Part shown: in pieces, positions 59,401-64,000 of the stretch
Layout of the letters: every line of letters begins with the position of its first letter
Numbering within the stretch: position 1 is the stretch's first letter
Origin: Liolophura sinensis
Lineage: Eukaryota; Mollusca; Polyplacophora; Chitonida; Chitonidae
Assembly: GCF_032854445.1 (NCBI RefSeq)
Contig: NC_088295.1
Coordinates: forward strand, 58,571,249 to 58,635,248
Length of the DNA: 64,000 nt
Reading direction: 5' to 3'
Translations under genes and position numbers: made by a program
The notes under the pieces: generated by a model
The model's database searches: none
Seen by the model: only the letters and a program-made list of their open reading frames with translations
What the model was told of the DNA's origin: nothing

Positions 59401-61786
59401 CTGTGACTGCTGTTGTAAACACTTCGTTTCCATTCCAGTTTTCAAGCAGAGCTTCCATGATTTGCCTTATGTAGATTTGTTTCTGTGACTGCTGTTGTAA
59501 ACACTTCGTTTCCATTCCAGTTTTCAAGCAGAGCTTCCATGATTTGCCTTATGTAGATTTGTTTCTGTGACTGCTGTTGTAAACACTTCGTTTCCATTCC
59601 AGTTTTCAAGCAGAGCTTCCATGATTTGCCTTATGTAGATTTGTTTCTGTGACTGCTGTTTTAAACACTTCGTTTCCATTCCAGTTTTCAAGCTGAGCAT
59701 CCGTGATTTACCTTCTGTAGATTTGTTTCTGTGACTGCTGTTTTAAACACTTCGTTTCCATTCCAGTTTTCAAACTGAGCATCCGTGATTTACCTTCTGT
59801 AGATTTGTTTCTGTGACTGCTGTTTTAAACACTTTGTTTCCATTCCAGTTTTCAAACTGAGCATCCATGTGTCAGAACAGGATCAAGGTAAACCTCTACA
59901 GATCAGTCACGTACCCGCCATCTCACCCGAGGAGAGTAAGAAAGTGGGACTCGCCATCAGGGTATGTACCAAGTTATCGTGACGAGATAATCCCTTGTAA
60001 ATAAAATGTTAATTTCCATGCATGCCACTAAATGCTCCACATCCCCGTGTCCCTGTTATGACCGAGTGATACAGCATTCATTTTGTGAGGAAGCGGTCCA
60101 GGAGTTGAACTCACACCAAACTCATGATAATCCGCAATCATGATATTTCCTTGACTCAGCACCCAGCATAAGGTGGATAGGCCGTTTTGTGTGAGCACAC
60201 GGTGTAGGATATCAAGTATGGTGTATTTTGAATAGCATTTCATCAAAGGAGAAGAAAATTTCAATATCAATCAAATACCATTGAAAAGAATATGCATTTC
60301 CTTGCAGGTGCATGCCATAAAAAAATTCTTTTGATAAATTATAAATAAAGTCTGTGCCAAATGGGCGACTCCATTTTGCCCAAGAACTAGTCCTGAAGTC
60401 TTCTGTGTTAGGAGGAGAATTGCTGTGGGAAACCGCTGAAGTGCAGTTCATACATTTCCGGTAGAACTCTTCTTTCTAGAAGGTAGCAAACAGGACAGTT
60501 CATTTTCTGCTTGGGGAAAAACCGGGAAACCGTAATGTTGGACGTAGGTTCCGAGTTTACATGAACAAGCTGGCAGTTTTAACAACTCTCATTGGCTGAG
60601 AGGCAACACACCCCCAGCATAAGTTACAGGGTGATAAATATGGAGGATGCGATGGACTCAGCGATTTATGCCAGGTTAGCTGTTTTCAGGCGTTACGCGT
60701 ATAGCAAGGAAAAATAGTAAAATTATGCAGCAGGCACCACCAGATAGAAAAAAAATGTGCTCTTTTCAGCCTATAGTGTCATAGCTAAGTTTTCTTCTTG
60801 AAGGAAGCAGTATAAATGCGTTAGCTTCAGGACAGGCCACAAGGAGACACTACACCTTACAAGATTAAATAATGGCAAGCGCAACCATAAACCATTGGCA
60901 AACTGGGCAACTCCATATTATCGTACGGTGAAAATAATACATGTTTTCAGCAGAGCATAGGGTGACCTGCTTGTTGATAATAAATATGAATATAATAATT
61001 TCTTGAATTATGATTTAAGTTGGTGTGTTTTGTTGCATATTTTCACTGGATGTGGGCTGGAGGAGAGCTACATGTATGTTATCCATCTTTTCCATAGTGC
61101 TAACCATTACATATAAATGTGAAATTTTAATGTGAAATTTCATTAAACTCTTTGTTTTCCTTCTTCCTTCCAGAGTGATCATTTATCGATAGAGAAACTG
61201 TTAGTACAAACTGTTGAGATAAGAACGCTGGCTAAATTGAAGGTTGGTATATTAACAAGCGTATAATTTTATGAAAACTTGTGGACTTCATGTAACTTTG
61301 TGTCAAGTAGATGTTGTGACCGTTAATTTGACCATGACCGTATAATGTTTCATAAATTTGATCCCTGCCATGGAAGTGATGAATGCGGTATGTCTTACAA
61401 TATCCACTTAATATGTGTAAAATACTTTGGTATTAGACTTGTACCCCAAGTAAAGTGAGAACTTGATATTTGTTGTGAATTGACTGTATAATGCTGAATT
61501 TGTCATTTAAATTTATTGTTTTCTCACATTTTTCAGGATTTGTCAAAAGAGCTACAGAAATACATAGATGGGAATTGTAAGTTGTATTTTTGTTTGTTTT
61601 TACTGCCAAGTGCATTTGAATGCATTGCATGGTATTTTTCTTTTGGCTTTCCTTCGATGGTGGAAATATGTTTGCCTTATTTTCTTATAAGTAGGGCAAA
61701 CAAATGAATGAAGGAATGATTGTGGCTTAGCGCCACATCGGCAATATTTCAGCCATATCGTGGCGAGGCAAACGAATGAAAACAGC

Positions 61787-61821
<35 letters not shown>

Positions 61822-64000
61822 TTGTTTTCATTCTTTTTGGTGGGGACGGGGGGATACAAAGAAAACACACAATGTGTCCTTCCTCTCTGTTTTATAGGTG
61901 AAATCCGAGACATGCCTCCTTCACTACAGATCCCAGTTATCTCCCCTTGTCTGAGCTGTGAGGTGCTCCGTGTGGCTGTGGACATTCAGAGAGGCACACT
62001 GTTGGCATCTGTGTCATCAACAGGTAACCACCTTAATAAGCTCTATTGTTTAGTCTATTACTGGAACTTCGGTTTCTGAAAAAAAAAAAAAAAAAACAGC
62101 AGAAGGGGTTTGTAGGCCAGGCACTGTTTGACACATTGTCAGCAAGCTGTGACTTGATGGGGCCTTGTACATTGGGTACTGCGCTCTCAAAAACTTGAGA
62201 ACTGTTACATCATGACAGGGTTTGTAGATGTATGCCATTTCAAAGCATCATATTTAAAACTTTTTTCTCTTCTTCACTTGAACAGACCACAGTGTCATCC
62301 AGGAAATAGAAGATGTGCTAAATGGTGATAGACGAAATTTGGATAAACTTCTCATCACACTTAGGTAAATGGTTATATATATATATATATGTTCGTAGTG
62401 ACTGCACTAATTTCCGAGGTAAGTGAGTTGAGATAATACTGCTTTTGAAACTAGCTTTTTCTTGCAGCCTCAGCATTTGCCTTAATGAATTTACCTTACC
62501 ATGTTTTTCTCAAATGGAGTAGGGTGTCTTCTTTCTAAAAAAACAAAAAAACACCTGTTAATCTTCTATCAACATACCTTTTTAACCTTCAGAGTACCTT
62601 CAATCCTAAAACGGAAAACGTTTTAACCTTGATACAGAATACCTTTTAACTGGCCAAAGTTGGTAGAGCGTCTGCTTCGGCAGCGGTAGATCCAGGTTCA
62701 ATCCTGGGTCGAGTCACGCCTAAGACTTTAAAAGAGGAAGTTCTAACTTCCTCGCTTGGCATTGTCCATGAAGGGCAACGACTGGTTGACCCTCATCAGT
62801 ATAATGGCTCAGGTAGGGTAGCTTACTTGCGTTCAGTAAGTCGTCTCACTGAAGCAGCACTAGATAAAAGAGCAGTGGAAATCCGTCCTGGAACAAGGAG
62901 GCACATTACATACACCTTAAGGATTCCTTCGTCGTCATATTTTGTTGAGTACGACGTTAAACCCCAAGCACTCACTCAGAATACCATTTCACTGTCAAGC
63001 ATAATATATTTTGACCATCTGTCAGCAAGCTGCGGATGGTCGTGGGTTTCCCCCGGGCTCTGCCCGGTTTCCACCCACCATAATGCTGGCCGCCGTCGTA
63101 GAAGTGAAATATTCTTGAGTACGGTGTAAAACACCAATCAAATAAATAAATAAATCTTTTTACCACAGTTTTAATAAATTCATACAATATGTTTATGGGT
63201 ATATGTTTTATAGAAGGTCTTCCCATTTGTTTATCTTTTCTCAGACTTCATTTGGCCCTGCTTCGGTGTGAAAAGTCAGTCCAGCATATACCAGCTGTGT
63301 GTCTCAAGAAACTACCATTGATTAATCTGTCAGGTCACCCCTTAGAGAACCTCAGTAAACACATCATCTATGTCAGACTGCCCAAACACCTCAACTATTA
63401 CCTGGTAAGTTAAGCTACAGTGGAGTGGGTATAGAAGGTGTTGGTCAGTATAATTGATGATGAAACTCCTAAACTGTACAGTGTGTGAGCCTTTTTTAGC
63501 ATGTTAATGGTCAGCTGTGTTTTGGGTTTTTTTAATATGTATGCCACATAAGTATTGATTGTTTTGTGGGCAGAATGAATCTTTTTCAATGTGAGAGGAG
63601 ACCATGACAGTAAAAGTAAAACTTGATAATCAACTAATTTGTGGAAAATGTTGACTTGAAGACATATTTACATGATCAGAAAGCTTTGAAAAATAGGAAA
63701 TCATAAATCATCAAGATTGCACAAAGTGAAAAAGTGTATTTTTAGTTTTATTTTTCTTTAATTTTTGCATTTTTGCATTTTTTTTAGTACTGGCTGTAAA
63801 ACACGAAATGTAATAATGTAGAGCTGTCTTGTCAAATTTTTTTTCAAAGTTTCGAAATTATAAATGAAGATCAGAGCAACATGCCACTGGCATTCAACTC
63901 TTTCTTCTGTCTTTTCCAACAGGTCGTAGAATTGGAGGAGTGTGTGTCGCGGACAGTGGACTACAAGTACTACCTGCTGGGGGTGACACCGACCGCTTAC
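50453..64000 (+). CDS. MED14: Mediator complex subunit 14 (MED14), N-terminal part, runs off window
   Basis: Twenty exons: 50453-50583, 50884-50910, 51984-52089, 52355-52449, 52881-52959, 53875-54004, 54199-54239, 54714-54801, 55230-55258, 56117-56195, 57235-57278, 57686-57774, 58857-58900, 59849-59961, 61174-61242, 61537-61576, 61898-62023, 62286-62364, 63245-63404, 63923-64000+. All keep frame and give 549 residues. Recognition rests on strings near-identical to animal MED14: [46 protein letters not shown](D/K)..[29 protein letters not shown]-like [17 protein letters not shown] and YYLVVELEE. MED14 is the scaffold joining Mediator head, middle and tail in the nucleus, bridging transcription factors and RNA polymerase II. 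The start at 50453 gives a short Gly-rich leader before the conserved SLATLIDFI. No stops or frameshifts were seen. Intron 13 carries the 82-bp acceptor array, and other introns hold SINEs and a foldback element. Confidence 0.95.
51330..51692 (+). mobile_element. SINE family B, full length
   Basis: Plus-strand copy: tRNA-like head (CTCAGCTGGTAGAGTGTCCA, B-box-like AGGGTCAATCCTTGG), TTAAAAGAGGAAGTTCTAGC, TAGTATAATGGC, and an end resembling GTTAAACTTTAAGCACTTAC with a CTCA tail. It lies in MED14 intron 2. Confidence 0.85.
53471..53738 (+). mobile_element. SINE family A, full length (best reference copy)
   Basis: The tRNA-like head is well preserved: CTCTGTGGCTCATTTGGTTA with A-box character and GTGAGTTCAAGTCC as B box. 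Then CTGCGGATGGTCATGGGTTT, CCACCACAATGCTGGCTGC, TTGAGTACACTGTAAAACAC and an AAATAAAATATATAAAT tail. It lies in MED14 intron 5, sense orientation. Confidence 0.88.
54421..54577 (+). mobile_element. SINE family A, 5'-truncated
   Basis: Plus-strand 3' part: GGGGAGGTCTCACAGCAACC, CCACCATAATGCTGTCCGCC, TATTCTTGAGTACAGCATAG and an AAATAAATAAATAAAT tail. It lies in MED14 intron 7. Confidence 0.8.
55486..55813 (+). mobile_element. Putative third SINE family (C), diverged
   Basis: GTGAGTTCACACCCTGCCTT is a B-box-like segment. It is followed by TAGGGAATTTGCAGATCTCC, AACTTTGCCAGGAGTCAGTG and an end TTGAATTTGGCATTAAGCC. Similar ends occur at 34075-34110 and 45065-45110. The SINE A at 55814 is inserted in its tail. 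Family assignment is inference from shared blocks. Confidence 0.5.
55814..56051 (-). mobile_element. SINE family A, full length, with target duplication
   Basis: Minus-strand copy between direct repeats CCACAGCCAAATAT (55800-55813 and 56052-56065). GCGCTAGCGCAGCGTAATGA head, core and end are all close to consensus, so this is a young insertion. It lies in MED14 intron 9, 50 bases before exon 10. Confidence 0.9.
56523..57106. repeat. Foldback element, about 230-bp imperfect inverted arms
   Basis: GTACAGAGCCGTAAAAGGGA at the left pairs with the complement of TCCCTTTTATGGCTTCGTAC at the right. Pairing continues through A/T-homopolymer-rich arms to about 56752 and 56866, leaving a loop of roughly 115 bases. 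A C15 run lies in the left arm. No ORF of substance. It is located in MED14 intron 10 and would form a long hairpin in the pre-mRNA. Confidence 0.8.
58540..58649 (+). mobile_element. SINE family A, 5'-truncated
   Basis: Plus-strand 3' part: CCTGCGGATGGTCGTGAGTT, CCACCATTATGCTGGCTGTT, ACGGCCTAAAACACCAGT and an AAATAAATAAA tail. It lies in MED14 intron 12. Confidence 0.78.
59263..59890 (+). repeat. 82-bp tandem array of a splice acceptor plus exon start (MED14 intron 13 / exon 14)
   Basis: Eight units with exact 82-base spacing. Each contains TTTCCATTCCAG followed by TTTTCAAGC(T/A)GAGC(A/T)TCC. The predicted AGs end at 59274, 59356, 59438, 59520, 59602, 59684, 59766 and 59848. Only the last continues into true MED14 coding sequence (exon 14 from 59849). 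In the others the exon-like part reads into GATTT(A/G)CCTT.TGTAGATTTG and reaches an in-frame TGA within about 17 codons of the acceptor. The array is therefore a multiplied intron-exon junction. Confidence 0.93.
61700..61815. repeat. SINE-like fragment followed by TA microsatellite
   Basis: TTAGCGCCACATCGGCAATA then TTTCAGCCATATCGTGGCG is text I associate with molluscan SINE ends. A (TA)n run at about 61783-61813 follows. It lies in MED14 intron 16. Confidence 0.5.
62649..62975 (+). mobile_element. SINE family B, full length, with target duplication
   Basis: Plus-strand copy with a clear tRNA-like head (AAGTTGGTAGAGCGTCTGCT; B box AGGTTCAATCCTGG), TTAAAAGAGGAAGTTCTAAC, TCAGTATAATGGC, AAATCCGTCCTGGAACAAGG and GTTAAACCCCAAGCACTCAC. 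It is flanked by imperfect CAGAATACCTTTT / CAGAATACCATTT. It lies in MED14 intron 18. Confidence 0.9.
63020..63156 (+). mobile_element. SINE family A, 5'-truncated
   Basis: Plus-strand 3' part close to consensus: AGCTGCGGATGGTCGTGGGT, CCACCATAATGCTGGCCGC, TATTCTTGAGTACGGTGTAA and an AAATAAATAAATAAATC tail. It lies in MED14 intron 18, 45 bases after the SINE B copy. Confidence 0.82.

Overview
The window is eukaryotic nuclear DNA. It is AT-rich and has short phase-matched exons with GT..AG introns, densely seeded tRNA-derived SINEs, a Tc1-type transposon, LINE and Penelope-like remnants, and many minisatellites. The SINE families (tails ending in runs of AAATAAAT, with a box-B-like core) and the gene content suggest a lophotrochozoan, most likely a mollusc; the species cannot be named from sequence alone. 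No bacterial operon, CRISPR array, rRNA gene or intact tRNA gene is present.

Region 1 (about 2.3-25.3 kb) holds two immunoglobulin-superfamily (IgSF) receptor genes arranged head to head, 2.2 kb apart. They are inverted duplicates: nearly every exon has a partner of the same length and phase. The minus-strand gene (14645 down to 2331) encodes signal peptide, five Ig domains, one FN3 domain, a membrane span and a tyrosine-rich tail. It carries a one-base deletion in the FN3 exon and a Tc1 element in a tail intron. The plus-strand gene (16812-25271) has three Ig domains plus FN3, membrane span and tail, and looks intact. Its tail has ITAM-like YxxL/I pairs and a terminal YEN motif, as expected of a signalling receptor.

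Region 2 (25.3-28.6 kb) is intergenic: degenerate tandem repeats and SINEs. Region 3 (28.6-44.9 kb) holds two tandem seven-exon genes on the plus strand for the same 278-residue class I SAM-dependent methyltransferase. All seven exon lengths match. Intron 5 of both copies carries a 25-bp minisatellite, and intron 2 of both carries the same palindromic element, so both features predate the duplication.

Region 4 (44.9-50.4 kb) is intergenic and repeat-rich, with a 22-bp minisatellite apparently born from a SINE, two copies of a palindromic element, and a 587-bp element with 31-bp terminal inverted repeats. Region 5 (50.45-64.0 kb) is the 5' part of MED14, the Mediator tail/scaffold subunit: 20 exons giving about 549 residues, running off the window end. 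One MED14 intron contains an 82-bp tandem array in which a 3' splice site plus the start of the next exon is repeated eight times; only the last copy is the real exon.

The most unusual items are the mirrored IgSF pair with its ITAM-like tail, the array of decoy splice acceptors in MED14, and a hairpin-module repeat at the left edge. All exon calls were made by eye from splice consensus, frame continuity and paralogue comparison; no alignment or transcript was available.
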